A DNA stretch of 64,000 nt from Kuschelorhynchus macadamiae (lineage: Eukaryota > Arthropoda > Insecta > Coleoptera > Curculionidae). Position numbers and translations under genes: made by a program. Of this stretch, positions 11,207 to 21,563 are shown piece by piece. The stretch lies in NCBI GenBank assembly GCA_030620095.1, contig JAUTXW010000951.1, positions 1 to 64,000 on the forward strand, written 5' to 3'. The notes under the pieces were generated by a model that did not search any database, was not told where the DNA came from, and saw only the letters and a program-made list of their open reading frames with translations. Each line of letters begins with the position of its first letter. Positions within the stretch are counted from its first letter, which is position 1.

Positions 11207-14008
11207 TTATATGTTGTAAAACTCGTTCACGGTGTAGAAGGCTCTTTCCAGTAAGAATGATTTCAAAGCCTTGCGAAATGAAGTCAGAGATATTATGGAT
11301 TTGATGTTAAATGGCAGGTGATTATGCATTTTTTTTGCATTGTAGATTACTGATCTTTTAATTAACTCTGAGTGTGGGGTTGGAAGATAGAGATCGTGCT
11401 CAGTATTTCTGAGAGGGTAGTTGTGAGAAGGTCTCTCTAATAGAGCAGGTGCGTGCTTACGAATTAAGCAAACCGATTCCAAAATGAATAAGCAAGGCAG
11501 GGTTAGTATTTTATATCTTTTAAAGAAATCTCGGCAGTGAGTTCTACTGTTAAGTCTCAGTAGGTAACGAACAGCTCTTTTTTGTAGTATAAAAATTCGA
11601 TCAAATTGAGTCGCACAACATGTACCCCAGAATGGAATAGCATATCTGAGGTGCGACTCAACAAGAGCAAAATAAACAGTTCTAGAGGTAGAAAAGCTAA
11701 GCTCCTCGGAAACAGATCTTAACGCAAAGCAAGCAGAACCTAACTTCCTCGATAAAGCATCGATATGTGGATCCCATTTTAAAGAATCATCTACAAGAAT
11801 CCCTAGAAATTTTACAGAGTTTACGACATTAATAGTGGTGCCATTAAGGTCAAAGGGTTGCAGCGTGTTTTTATAAGACAAGACTTTCGTTTTAGAGATG
11901 TTCAAACATAGGAGATTAGAATCGCACCAGGATTTAATGATGATTAGGTCATTAGATACAATCCTATGTAGGTCCGTGACATCTGGGTGGCTCCACGTAA
12001 AGCTGGTATCGTCCGCAAAGAGACATATTTTTCCACTAATGTTTAAATTAGCCATGTCGTTTATGAACAGAAGAAACAAGATAGGGCCTAGTACCGAGCC
12101 TTGAGGCACTCCATATTCCATTGGCCTACAAGAAGACATCCTGTTGTCAACTTTCACAACTTGATTTCTGTTGCTAAGATATGACTTAAACCAATTGAGA
12201 GGAGCCCCTCTAAATCCATAGTACTGCAGTTTGTTAGTTAATATATTATGATTCACACAATCGAAAGCTTTGGAAAAATCACAGAAAATTGTTGCCGTAG
12301 CGTGATGGTTGTTTAGGCTGGAGTAAACTCTATTAAGAAGGGAAAACATAGCATCGCTTGTGCATTTGTTACTTAGAAATCCAAATTGATGTTTTGTAAG
12401 TATTTCATATCTAGACAGAAATGATAAAAGCCTTTTTTTAACCAGTCTTTCGATGATCTTAGATAGCGTAGGGAGAAGTGCAATTGGGCGATAGTTCGAA
12501 GCTTCTTCTGAAACACCTCCTTTGTGAAGAGGTATGATTATTGCAGTTTTAAGGCAGCTTGGAAAAGTACCATTTTGGAAAGACATATTTATCAAAGCAG
12601 TCAGATGCTCTAGTGTGCATTCCGGCAGACTTGAATACATTTTTAAAGTAAGCCCATCAGTTCCCGAAGAAGATTTATTTTTGATATCATTAATTGTACT
12701 ACGAAGTTCTGATAAAACTACTGGAGAAAAGAAGAAACTGTGCAGGTTTACCCTATGATTAGAGAGATATGAAATTGGGTCATTAGATTGAGATACGGAT
12801 TTAGTCAAATCTTTGGCTACATTTACAAAATAATTGTTTAGGTCCTCAGGAGAGGTAAGGATAGTGCTGGATAAAGGAGTTTTGTTTCTTAAATCATTTA
12901 CGATAGACCAGGTTTCTTTAGCTACATTTTTGGCGTTAGAAAGTCTATTATTGTAATAAATATCTTTGGCGGCTTTAATAGTTTTATGATAAATTTTTCT
13001 GTATGATTTTACATAATTATGAAAAAAGACACTGTCCGAAAATTTCTTTAAATGAGATAGTGACCGCATGTTCTTAGAAGATATACGTAAACCTTTAGTG
13101 GACCAGGGTTTACTTCTTTTATTTTTGATAGGCCTAAGAGGAAAAGATTCAGAAGCTATATTAGTTAGAGTTTTTATAAAACGAGAAAATTCAGTGTCGA
13201 CATCATAAGTGTGAGAGTCCCAGTCAGTTATTCGACATAGGTGTTTGAAATTAATGAAATTTCTAACCGAAAAAATACGGCCTACTTGTCTAGAGGAATT
13301 TTTGGCTTTGGATGTAATTGAAAATTTTGTGAAAATTGCTTCATGATCGGAGAAACCTGGACTTAAGACATTACCTTCGACGGAGCTAGGATCGAAAGAA
13401 GACACAACGTAATCTATAGTACTGGCACTTGTCTTAGTAATTCTGGTTGGTGAGTTGACGTGCATGGCAATTCCTAATGACTCAAAGATGGACTGAAGAC
13501 ATTCCTGAGCAGCACACACACTGGAAAAGTCAATATTGAAATCGCCACATAAGATTAATTTGCTTTTTACAGGAAGGGACTCGAGCAAACTTAGAAGGTT
13601 ATGGCAGAATAATTGCACATCAGCATCAGGTGTTCTATAAATACAAATAATATAAAGGTCATAAGTATTGTGATAAACGATAGAAAATTCAAATACTTTT
13701 TCAGATAATAAATGATTATACTTTGATATTTCGGAAAAATCGTTGTTTGAAGACATTATCATGGTGCCTCAATGAGTTAAATTAGTTCTATTAAATCTGG
13801 CAATTGTGGTATAGTTTTTAATAAAAACAGGTTGATTGATATTTAGCCAGTGCTCAGTGATGGCAATGACTTCTGGAAAATTTAGCTCTTCTAACAAAAG
13901 ATATAATTCGTCTGTTTTATGTCTTAAGGACTGAATATTAAGAAAAAAAAGATTAAAATTGCTATTGGTCAATTTTTTAGAGGGTGCTAGATCCTCTTTT
14001 CGCGTCAT
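11207..14008 (-). pseudogene. LINE ORF2: AP endonuclease + reverse transcriptase, one nonsense codon
   Basis: Encodes the enzyme that nicks target DNA and copies the element RNA. The endonuclease has FFLNIQSLRH, AITEHWL, LCGDFNIDF, STIDYVV and GFSDHEAIF. The RT has ATIFCDFSKAFDCVNHN, YGVPQGSVLGPILFLLFIN and ICLFADDTSF, followed by a thumb and a C-terminal region ending in FYTVNEFYNI. Total length would be about 933 residues. One in-frame TGA at 13769-13771, just after RFNRTNLTH, is followed at once by GTMIM in the same frame; relatives have Gly there, so a single GGA-to-TGA change would explain it. No other frameshift is visible, which implies a young copy. The stop separates the first 79 residues from the remaining 851 residues after the ATG at 13762. 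Confidence 0.9.
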
Positions 14009-14013
14009 ATTGA

Positions 14014-15221
14014 CTAAAAATTTTTACTTTTTGATGGTGAACCACTAGAATAATATTTACCAGTACCTTCACGAATTTTTTGGAGCCGTAAAATTTTTTC
14101 CGAGGAGTAGAAAGATCTATACGCTGCAAGGTCTGAGTCCACTTCAGATGAACCAATCCCATAGGCATCGTGGAAGCGATAATACAGCTTGCGCAGGGAT
14201 TCCTTGTCACTGGGAAGGCCTTCTGAAGCTAGCAATAATTTAATGCTAGTACTTGTATGCCCCTCAAAACACACACTAGATGGCTGGTCGTGTAGATAAG
14301 CAAGAAATAGCCTTAAGGTCTTTAGTAAGGAAGGATCCCTTAATCTGGCTAATATATAGCGACCATTTGCTTTATCCGAATCTTGGGACAGCCGCACTCT
14401 TGGTGGAGTCATTGGATCAAACTGCAAAAAATCATCTTTCTTTGCAGTTTTCTCCATGCTTAATTTAGAGCCCTCCAGTGCCAATGACCTACAAGCTGCT
14501 ATGGCCTCCCTGTCAGAGCCAATTATGACTGACTTATCCTCTTCAGGCACAAATGTCACTGGTGATTCCAATAATTGAGGCTTTGGTGGAGACAGCCCCC
14601 GGCTCTTTGGGATATCTATATTGACATCTTGATGACTAGAAGATGAGACATTATGGGCTGTGGAAGTGGACGGCGTTTGGATAAGGGTTGGTGAAACTGA
14701 ATCATAGGTAGGATCAATTATAGTACCAGGTGGCCACAGACTAGCGTTCTTAAGCTGAATTAAGTGATCTTTATTTTGCACCCCAATTTTAAAATCGGAG
14801 TGCAAAGTGTCTGCATTCTTAAGCATAGGAAAACAACGCACAAAATTCGTGGTTCCTAATTTTTCTTTGATGTAGTGTACAAGCTGATTTGATTTATACG
14901 TGGACGGAATTATGGATACCACTACATAATGCCATTTCTCTATAATGGGTGTTTTGTTGGGCTGGAAGGAAACAGCTTTTTTGGAGACTTATTGACAGGC
15001 ATTTGGACATCTGTTGTATCGGTTTGGGTTGATATTGCGGTGGTGTATATTTTCTTTATTGATTGTTGTTTAGGCTTATCAGCAAGCTTCTCCAGGGTAA
15101 GAGCCATTTGTTTTACACTATGCCTCAGCTCAGCCATCTCTTTAGTCAACTGCTCCTTCGATGAATCATGCACCTGGACTTTGACAGATTCATTCAAGTA
15201 TTTGAAAATTGCAAAAAACAT
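14014..15221 (-). pseudogene. LINE ORF1, one frameshift
   Basis: Two adjacent frames join to make an ORF1-like protein of about 395 residues. The first part (15221-14940) has a heptad-like stretch (LTKEMAELRHSVKQMALTLE) that could form a coiled coil, then Lys/Ser/Pro-rich sequence ending in SPTK. The second frame is open from upstream of 14922 (reading TPIIEKWHYVV) to 14014 and ends with a basic SGSPSKSKNF tail. The break is a one-base shift in the CAAAACACCC region near 14943. No CCHC knuckle is visible. It ends a few bases before the polymerase ATG, the usual LINE arrangement. The probable role is RNA binding in the retrotransposition particle, by position only. Confidence 0.7.
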
Positions 15222-15224
15222 TTA

Positions 15225-16330
15225 ACATTCAACATTAACATTAGTCAAACTAAAAGTAAAGACGAACATTCCCTTTTGTCTTTCAGACAATCCACCCAGT
15301 CTTGGATTTGGAAGTTTCGGCAAAATGTCAATACGGTCAATTTCAAATTCTTGAGTGTTTGCCTTGTAGAAACTATCAGTAAACAAACGCCTTTTTAAAT
15401 AACAAACTGGTAGAGGATCCAAACAAGTGATTTCAGCAACGTAGTAATGTGTTTTCTTTTTCCCATCTAATTTTGCAAGGCAGAAGTCGCCGATTGCTAA
15501 ATCAAAAATTGCAACACGGTCGACCTTAAGTCAAGGAAGACGACTGTAAAACCTTCTTCTTAACTATTTCTTTTTTAGTTTTTTGTGTTTTTTTATTCTT
15601 TTCTTTCCTTTCTTTCTACCTTTTAACATAGTAACTCTTGGAGCAGCTTTAGGTAATGGCCGGACCGTTTCTGGTGATATATATGGAGAAAGATTTGATG
15701 TAGAAGGTGCAATTGTGACGATAGTAGTGTACGATGAAGACGGTTCACTAGTGTCAGTCGGATATGGCCGGTCAGTGACAGACGATCCCATAAATTCATG
15801 CTCTTGAAAAATACCCTCATTGAGAGGCCAAATCCCAGTTACTTGAAATCCTGACTGAATATTTATCAAATTAAATTCCAAGGGATATGCTTATTTCGGC
15901 TACATCATATATTGATAGCGGTTTTGCAGGGTGAGAACGCATCCAATCAGCTTCGATCAAGTGGCTGGAGCTTGTGGCTGGTGTGGGGAGGCAAGGTTAG
16001 CATTATTATACCATTTTCTTTAGCTACATTAATTGCCTCAATTGTTATATGACTTTCGCGGTTATCAAGTATTAGAAGAACTTTATTAGTCGAGGAACAA
16101 TTCACGTGTTTTATAAAATGCTGTAAATATTGTAGAAAAATGGTCCTGTTAGACCAGCCACTAGGATGAGCAGTTTCCACCGAGCCCAGAGGAGCTCCTT
16201 TAATCATAAAATCCTTATAGTTTACTCTAGGAAAGACATATAAGGGTGCTAGAGTATTTCCCAAAACATTTATACGGGCAAAAAAAGTGACATTAATACC
16301 TCTTTCTCCTGATGTTGCGCTGAAAACCCA
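15225..16330 (-). pseudogene. Pogo/Tigger-like transposase, C-terminal catalytic part
   Basis: Minus-strand DDE_1-type sequence. From the 5' side: SGERGINVTFFARINVLGN, YVFPRVNYKDFMIKGAPLGS, HPSGWS, FIKHVNCSSTNKVLLILDNR (LLILDN is the second Asp motif), ESHITIEAINVAKENGI, LPPHTSHKLQPLD. After a deletion it continues in shifting frames with DWMRSHPAKPLSIYDVAE, NIQSGFQVTGIWPLN and VTDRPYPTD, then a basic KGRKKGKKRIKKHKKLKKK stretch. A downstream segment (15480-15225; LAKLDGKKKTHYYVAEI, CYLKRRLFTD, DILPKLPNPRLGG) looks like the tail domain of the same protein. Several stops and deletions disable it. The 5' portion is separated by the Penelope-like insert. Confidence 0.8.
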
Positions 16331-16387
16331 TCAATGGGGGGCCGTGGATTATCAGAACCAAATCATACCAACGCTGACACATAGGCA

Positions 16388-16390
16388 CAT

Positions 16391-16457
<67 letters not shown>

Positions 16458-16458
16458 C
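16388..16458. repeat. (AT)n / TATG-rich microsatellite
   Basis: Near-continuous AT dinucleotides at the left side of the Penelope-like fragment. Confidence 0.85.
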
Positions 16459-17159
16459 AAAACGAACTTAAGGTAGTATCTAGTGCTTTAAAGAAAAATG
16501 GCTACACAAATCGCACCATAGAGAAAGCTGTTAATGCACAGGTTTCCCGAACAACGAACAACAAAAAATATGAGCCGGGAAAGCAACGCGTGGTCTTACC
16601 ATATGTAAAAGGCACAACAGACAGAATCGGAAGAATTCTGAGGAAACACAACATACAAACAATACACAAGCCACAAACAACTATAGGTAAACTACTCGGA
16701 AACTCAAAAGATAAAATCAAACTGGAAAACCACGGAGTGTACAGTATTCCGTGCCAGGACTGTGAAAAGTTGTACGTAGGGCAAACTAACAGGCGAATAT
16801 CAGCAAGAGTGGAAGAGCATAAACTCAGCATCAGAAATAAACAAACAACCTCAGCTTTATTCCTACATCATCAGGAAACCGGCCATAAAATAAATTTCGA
16901 TGGGTGTAGGGAAATTGCCAATATAGAACATTATAAGACCAGAACAATCTGAGAAGCCATAGACATTGAAAAACAAGGTGATTTGAATAAAAGGGACGAA
17001 TCATTAAAACTACCAACAGTATGGAAGACAATAATCGACAAATCTAAAATCGCAAAATTTCAAGCGCAATTAGCGCAACAACCACAGCACCATCCGGAAA
17101 ACATAAATAACGACCAACGCCTGCGCAGATATAACCTTCGGCCCCGAGTGGGGGTATAA
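16455..17159 (+). pseudogene. Penelope-like GIY-YIG endonuclease domain
   Basis: The C-terminal part of a Penelope-like polyprotein. Signature segments are RIGRILRKHNIQTIHKPQ, HGVYSIPCQDCEKLYVGQ (the GIY...YIG pair appears as GVY...YVG), TNRRISARVEEHK and SALFLHHQETGHKINFD. An in-frame TGA at 16950-16952 follows KTRTI, and the frame then stays open through EAIDIEKQ, LPTVWKTIIDKSK and RRYNLRPRVGV to a TAA at 17157-17159. GIY-YIG enzymes nick DNA to prime Penelope-like retrotransposition. The RT domain expected upstream is missing, so this is a fragment. Confidence 0.85.
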
Positions 17160-17195
17160 AAGGAAGCGTCGCAGTCACCAACACTTCAGTCTCTA
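17153..17195 (+). promoter_or_regulatory. TATA box plus initiator-like element in Penelope-like terminal repeat
   Basis: GGTATAAAAGG at 17153-17163 overlaps the stop codon of the GIY-YIG ORF. TCAGTC at 17186-17191, an exact arthropod initiator match, is about 33 bp downstream. This spacing suits a core promoter. It could drive a downstream element copy, as expected where a terminal repeat closes one copy and opens the next. Confidence 0.5.
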
Positions 17196-17215
17196 TTCGG
17201 ACGCGAGAAAGAAAG

Positions 17216-17262
17216 CTTCGAAAATGCCAAATGTGATTTTGGCGAAACGTCAGCAAAACTGT
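17216..17262 (+). ncRNA. Hammerhead-ribozyme-like motif (Penelope type), probably inactive
   Basis: CTTCGAAAATGCCAAATGTG followed by ATTTTGGCGAAACGTCAGC. A GCCAAA...TTTGGC stem is closed by GAAA and CGTC, as in the 3' core of a hammerhead; the 5' core (CTGATGA in active ribozymes) is only partly present. Similar motifs occur at 22732-22770, 37690-37733 and 40691-40723. Confidence 0.4.
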
Positions 17263-17344
17263 TCTTTTCAGAACGACAGTAATGAACGGATGTACACCCG
17301 GAATGAAAACACATTATATATATATATATATACTAAGTAAGAAA

Positions 17345-17835
17345 AAAAAAAACAAAATTACCTGGTACATGAACATTTGTATTTCCACTCTCATCTACGT
17401 TGTATATCTTATCAGCAGTAAAATTGTACTTATTCATCACTTCCTTTAACTTCGTGAAGAAAGCAACATTATGCTTATTGAAGCTAGTGGAGCGCGACAG
17501 ACTTGTAGCCTGAGTCTATTATGCCGTCTTATGAAGTCCAAATACCACTGCTTTCCAGCCCGACCCTTCTCCCATGAAGCTGGGGTTTTTTTGTTATTTG
17601 CCTTTGCAAAATTGTAGGCAAGAACCTGAGAATCACGGCGGGTAAGACCATAATGCATGTGGGACGCAGTGACGAGATCAGAGTCACAGAGACTGTGTTC
17701 TTTTACTTCAGCAAAAACTTTATGGGTGGCACAATTTTTATACCAATGATGAGGAATATTTTGTTCACTATGCAACATATCGCTTTAATGTAGTTCGATT
17801 GACTTTCTATTGCATGGCGGCTGCACGACTTGAAG
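17345..17835 (-). pseudogene. Pogo/Tigger-like transposase, central part
   Basis: Lies between the Transib and Penelope-like inserts. It has the end of the helix-turn-helix (TTLKRYV near 17790), then HHWYKNCATHKVF, a long DNA-binding segment with VLAYNFAKANNKKTPASWEK, AGKQWYLDFIRRHNRL, and after frameshifts FFTKLKEVMNKYNF, NVDESGNTNVHVPG, in which DESG holds the first catalytic Asp. Stops occur at MQ*K and after YVA. It joins in frame to 21476-21563 when the Transib and one CGACG copy are mentally removed. Confidence 0.8.
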
Positions 17836-17840
17836 CGACG
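17836..17840. repeat. Transib target-site duplication (left CGACG)
   Basis: CGACG immediately outside the left CACAGTG end; identical to 21476-21480. Transib elements make 5-bp GC-rich duplications. Confidence 0.9.
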
Positions 17841-17879
17841 CACAGTGATAGAAAATACTAATCTAGAATTCCAAAAGTC
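17841..17879 (+). repeat. Transib left TIR
   Basis: 39 bp beginning CACAGTGATAG; exact inverse at 21437-21475. The match ends at 17880. Confidence 0.95.
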
Positions 17880-17982
17880 TATTAGTAAGAAAATATATTT
17901 TATTTCTTACGAAAATTATTCTATTTTCTTCTTTTTGTGCTTAGATATAAATATTGATATTTAAAGTAAAATTTATAATGTA

Positions 17983-18400
17983 CAGGGTGAGTCAACGATG
18001 TGCCGGGGAAATATATCTCTCTTATTTACAGTGATACAAAAAAATGTTAAATACAAAAGTTGTTAGGTAATTGGTGGTGCATATTTTAAAATTATTTTCA
18101 AGATGGTGACATTTCCGGTTATACCGGAAGTAGTGTCAACTTGCTTATTTTAAATAGAACACCCTCTATATTATTTCATATTCGGATTTTACATAAAAAA
18201 ATTGTGACATATCTGATTTTCAGAATGCATTGGTATTACCTTTCAAAACGGGCATAAATAATGGAAATCTGTTCGGTAGTATAAAATACAGGGTGTTTCA
18301 TTGGGTTTTAATTGAATGTCAATATTTAAGGGCGGGGTCCCTTAGGTCATTTCAAGAAGAAAAGTTCAATTAAACATGTGTACACTTTAAATGAACCAAA
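17983..18400. repeat. TACAGGGTG-type mariner ends nested in Transib
   Basis: TACAGGGTGAGTCAACGATG at 17983 and an inverted CACCCTCTATA near 18170 bound a ~195-bp block resembling 25733-25930, 56034-56234 and 60202-60390. A second TACAGGGTGTTTCATTGGG at about 18289 starts a block like that at 35911. Confidence 0.5.
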
Positions 18401-18681
18401 AGATGATCGAAATATTTCCGATAACAAAATAATAAACAAACAAAATTGGGAAACTCCTAAAGGAATGCCCTTATAAATACTCATTATAAATATAAACTTA
18501 ACTTAACTTATTAAATTCGTATATTAAATATTACACAATAGATTCAAAAGTTTTGCAACATCTTGTTCAGATGCGAAATATTTTTTTTGCGCTATCAATC
18601 AAGGCATTGAAATTTTACGATTTTAGGTGAGGTGATGCAGAACTTTTGGATCTATGTGTACCTATAATTATTAATAATTTA

Positions 18682-20750
18682 TTAGCCTTTGGGGGTTTCT
18701 AAAAGATCTAATATATCCTGATTAAAAATACTCTCCTTTTTGGAAGGTAATACTCTCAATTGAGATATTACAGGGTCTGAAGATAACAAAAGAGCGTTAA
18801 ATAAATCTAGATTTGTATGATAACGTGAAATTTTTCTGGTGTTGTGCTCTCGGTAATAACGTATGTCTTTATGTTGCGATTCTTGAGCATCCTCCCCTAA
18901 CATACCGATAGGAAGTAAAAAATTGTTGATAACTTCCTCACTGTGCATTAAGATTTTATGCACGGTAGGGGACATTGGATACCATGGATACAAATTGATT
19001 ATTATTTTAGAAGTTTCATAAGCATAATGACCAAAACGTGAAGCATCTATTTTATAATTGCAATTTAAAGTTCTTAAAATTACACCACACCTGTATATTA
19101 AATTTTGATCCAACTCAGTAATTTGAGAGGACAATACTGGATCAGCAAAAAATTTTCGTGCAGTATTCCCATCATTCGTATTTCCGAACCCAATTTTCGG
19201 CATATCTACTAATAAGCCAGTTTCTCCCCTAAATTTTTCTATAATTGTTTGTTTGGTTTGATTATAAACTTCTTTAAGGTGTTTTGGAACTCGCCACATT
19301 TTTATTTTCAACCGATAAGAAATATGCAAAAGAAATTCAAAAAACCGAATGTAGGCATGTAGTGTAGATAAGCCAAGATTCACGGCAACTGGATTTACAG
19401 GTAATGACTTAATGTAGTTCAAATCGTTAAATTGACTTGGTCCTGCGTTACACAAATAGCATTTCTGAGATGAAACTGACATTAAGCTATTGCAAACTTT
19501 TCCATCCACCATGGTCTGTTGAAGTTCATGTGAAATTATGTATGTTTTATTTTCTTTAACTACTATTGTTGGTGTTTGATTTTGAATAAGTAAGAATTCG
19601 GACTTAATGACATCATCAGTTTCTTTACGAAATTCAATTTTTATGGGTCGGCAAAAGCGTGTAGATGATGTTCTGGGATTTTGCCATAATATCGTGGTGT
19701 TTTCAGTTTCTAAACTGGTATGACTTAATTGTAAAGGCACAACTGATGTTGTTAGAATATAAGAATCATCACCTTCACACTTTTGCTTGTATCTGTTTTG
19801 ACTACCACTACCATCCGAACCCCACTTATATTTCATAGTTAAAGGTATGTCAGGCTCAAAAAGTGTTTCGGAAAAATTTGTAATTACTTCTTGTTGTGTT
19901 TCAATTATACAAAATGTGGTGTGATTTAATAAATCTTGTACAGGAACTTGTGCTAATAAATTGGAAATAATTTCGTCAAACCTTTTTTGCAAACTAGAGA
20001 TCTTAAACCAATATACTGGCTACGGGTAAATTTAAAACTAACATAAAATGCCAAAGCTTCATTAGCAGAAAGGGAGACATCTTTTGAATTGATTTTTGAT
20101 TCTAATTTTTTTAGTTTGGTAGCCCTTTTTGGTGAAAAACGTATTTTTGAAAGCATGGAAGCCGCATCACGTTTTCCAGAAACCCGTAGCTTCATCTCTG
20201 CTGCTAAACACAATTCTTCTTCTGTTTTTTCTATGATATCCATTTGGGCTCGCCTCCGTTTGGTCTGTAAACTCGCATCTTCAAATGAGACTTTAGGGCG
20301 ACCCATAATTTTGATCCCGCTAGTGGATGGTTTAGGCACATTAATAGAATTAATGATTATTTCATTGAGCCAACTTTCATTGTATCTCATAAATCGTTCT
20401 TTAGATCTAAAAATTAGAGTATTATTGGAAATACGTAACTCTTCCTGTACTTTTCTTATCCAATTATACAAAAAGTTTAGTCAGATTTAAATGCTATATA
20501 TTTTAGATTTCACACCTTGTAGCTTTTTTCCACCTAATTATAAGGCTTTTGGCAAAGTTATTTAAAACTTTGTCAATTGAATTATTGTCATCATGTGACA
20601 AATTTGATTCCTGTATATGTTGATATATATAGTTTCTCAAAAAAGCTATACACTGGGCACTTCTATATTGGGAAAAGCCATGCTCCCATAATGCGCGGCA
20701 TAAATCAATCCGTTTGATACTTGTTGCGACTCCTAAAAAATTTTACGGAG
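18682..20750 (-). pseudogene. Transib transposase (RAG1-core-like), one frameshift
   Basis: The RAG1-type transposase that cuts and rejoins the element. The main frame 19992-18682 has MKYKWGSDGSGSQNRYKQK (first Asp in DGSGS), LWQNPRTSSTRFCRPIKIEF, TMVDGKVCNSLM (second Asp), QKCYLCNAGPSQFND (Cys pair), STLHAYIRFFEFLLHISYRL, GFGNTNDGNTARKFF, LYPWYPMSPTVHKILMHSEE, and GMLGEDAQESQHKD (the Glu equivalent to RAG1's third acidic residue), then HNTRKISRYHTNLD. All three acidic positions are kept. The upstream frame 20471-19953 supplies the N-terminal region (ESWLNEIIINSIN, MGRPKVSFEDASLQTKRRRA). A one-base shift in the A/T run near 19983-19988 separates the two. A further segment at 20740-20510 (RIDLCRALWEHGFSQYRSAQ) reads like the first exon, so there may be an intron around 20475-20515. 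Confidence 0.92.
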
Positions 20751-20819
20751 TATCTAAATATAAAATACAAAAATAGGGTATCAACTTAAAATAAGAAAGT
20801 TTAACCACGCCCAGACATT

Positions 20820-20965
20820 TTGGAGCACCCTGTATATGTGAAAACAGATTCTCTGAAAAATTCATTTAAATCCATTAAACATTTATGTGAGACACTTTTT
20901 TATAAAACGTCAAATTAAAAAGTTAATGGAGGGGTCTATTTAACTTTGAACACCCTGTACAAACG
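20820..20965. repeat. Small mariner-end-like repeat in Transib 5' region
   Basis: CACCCTGTATATGTG near 20827 and CACCCTGTAC near 20951 are direct copies of the ACCCTGTA motif seen at other mariner-type ends. Confidence 0.35.
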
Positions 20966-21436
20966 CACGTATACGCAAAACGTTTATGGATATTTGAAAA
21001 GAAGAATAATTATAGAAGACATCAGTGACAAAAGGTCCAAGTCGGAACGAGTCGCAAAAAAGTTCTGCTCCAATTTATATTAATTTGATTATTATTATGT
21101 TTAATTTTTTCCAGATTACTGTTGGTGTTTACTGTGAGTAGTTTTCTTTTAAAAATAAACAAATCATGAAAAAAGTATAATACTTACCTCCATAAATATC
21201 CATCTTAATTTTGGTAAACTTAATTTGCCCAACGCACCTCTGACAGCTCTTTCAAGTTCGGGTAACTAACGACAAATAATGTCTCCATGCCTACTAAGTA
21301 AATATACCAGTTTTGGAACTCTCATAAAACAATTGTTTACGGAGATATAAATTCAAATATCAACTTTTTGTGATTTCTGAATATTTCTAAAGATAAAACA
21401 ATGATTGATTTGTTATTATCTTACAACCAAAAATTG

Positions 21437-21475
21437 GACTTTTGGAATTCTAGATTAGTATTTTCTATCACTGTG
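21437..21475 (-). repeat. Transib right TIR
   Basis: Ends in ...TTCTATCACTGTG, exact inverse of 17841-17879. Confidence 0.95.
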
Positions 21476-21563
21476 CGACGCCTTCACGTACAAGTTTAGC
21501 TGCTGCTTCTAAAGCACGGGAGTCCGGAGTTTTTCTTTTTATAACGAGTTTACTTCCTGGCAC
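21476..21563 (-). pseudogene. Pogo/Tigger-like transposase, N-terminal helix-turn-helix
   Basis: Minus-strand reading VPGSKLVIKRKTPDSRAL then EAAAKLVREGVA runs straight into SSRAAAM at 17835 once the Transib and one CGACG are left out. This is the N-terminal pogo-type DNA-binding helix-turn-helix. The likely start codon now reads GTG (21561-21563). Confidence 0.75.

Larger units (their letters stand above)
10823..15225 (-). mobile_element. CR1/Jockey-group LINE, nearly full length
   Basis: Minus-strand LINE with ORF1 (15221-14014) followed by the EN-RT ORF (14008-11207), about 360 bp of 3' UTR, and an (ATTT)n tail (read as AAAT repeats at 10823-10844 on the plus strand). The 5' boundary abuts the end of the pogo-like gene at about 15225, so the LINE may have inserted at the pogo 3' end and could lack part of its 5' UTR. 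A related polymerase is at 62.7-64.0 kb. Confidence 0.85.
16331..17344 (+). mobile_element. Penelope-like element fragment inserted in pogo
   Basis: Sits between the pogo NVDESGNTNVHVPG segment and the pogo SGERG segment. It carries a GIY-YIG endonuclease coding end (16455-17159), a TATA/initiator-like promoter (17153-17195) and a hammerhead-like motif (17216-17262), the arrangement expected at a Penelope-like element terminal repeat. The reverse transcriptase part is absent. (AT)n tracts flank both sides (about 16390-16450 and 17315-17332). Boundaries are approximate. Confidence 0.7.
17841..21475 (-). mobile_element. Transib DNA transposon, structurally complete
   Basis: The 3,635-bp element has 39-bp perfect terminal inverted repeats (17841-17879 and 21437-21475) starting CACAGTGATAGAAAATACTA and a 5-bp CGACG duplication on both sides. 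The end CACAGTG equals the V(D)J recombination-signal heptamer, as expected from the kinship of Transib and RAG1. The minus-strand transposase is nearly intact. The element lies inside the DNA-binding region of a pogo-like transposase gene. Small TACAGGGTG-type repeats are nested in its non-coding parts. Confidence 0.95.

Noticed and set aside
20089..20490. 133-aa plus-strand ORF
   Set aside because: Antisense shadow of the Transib transposase N-terminal frame.
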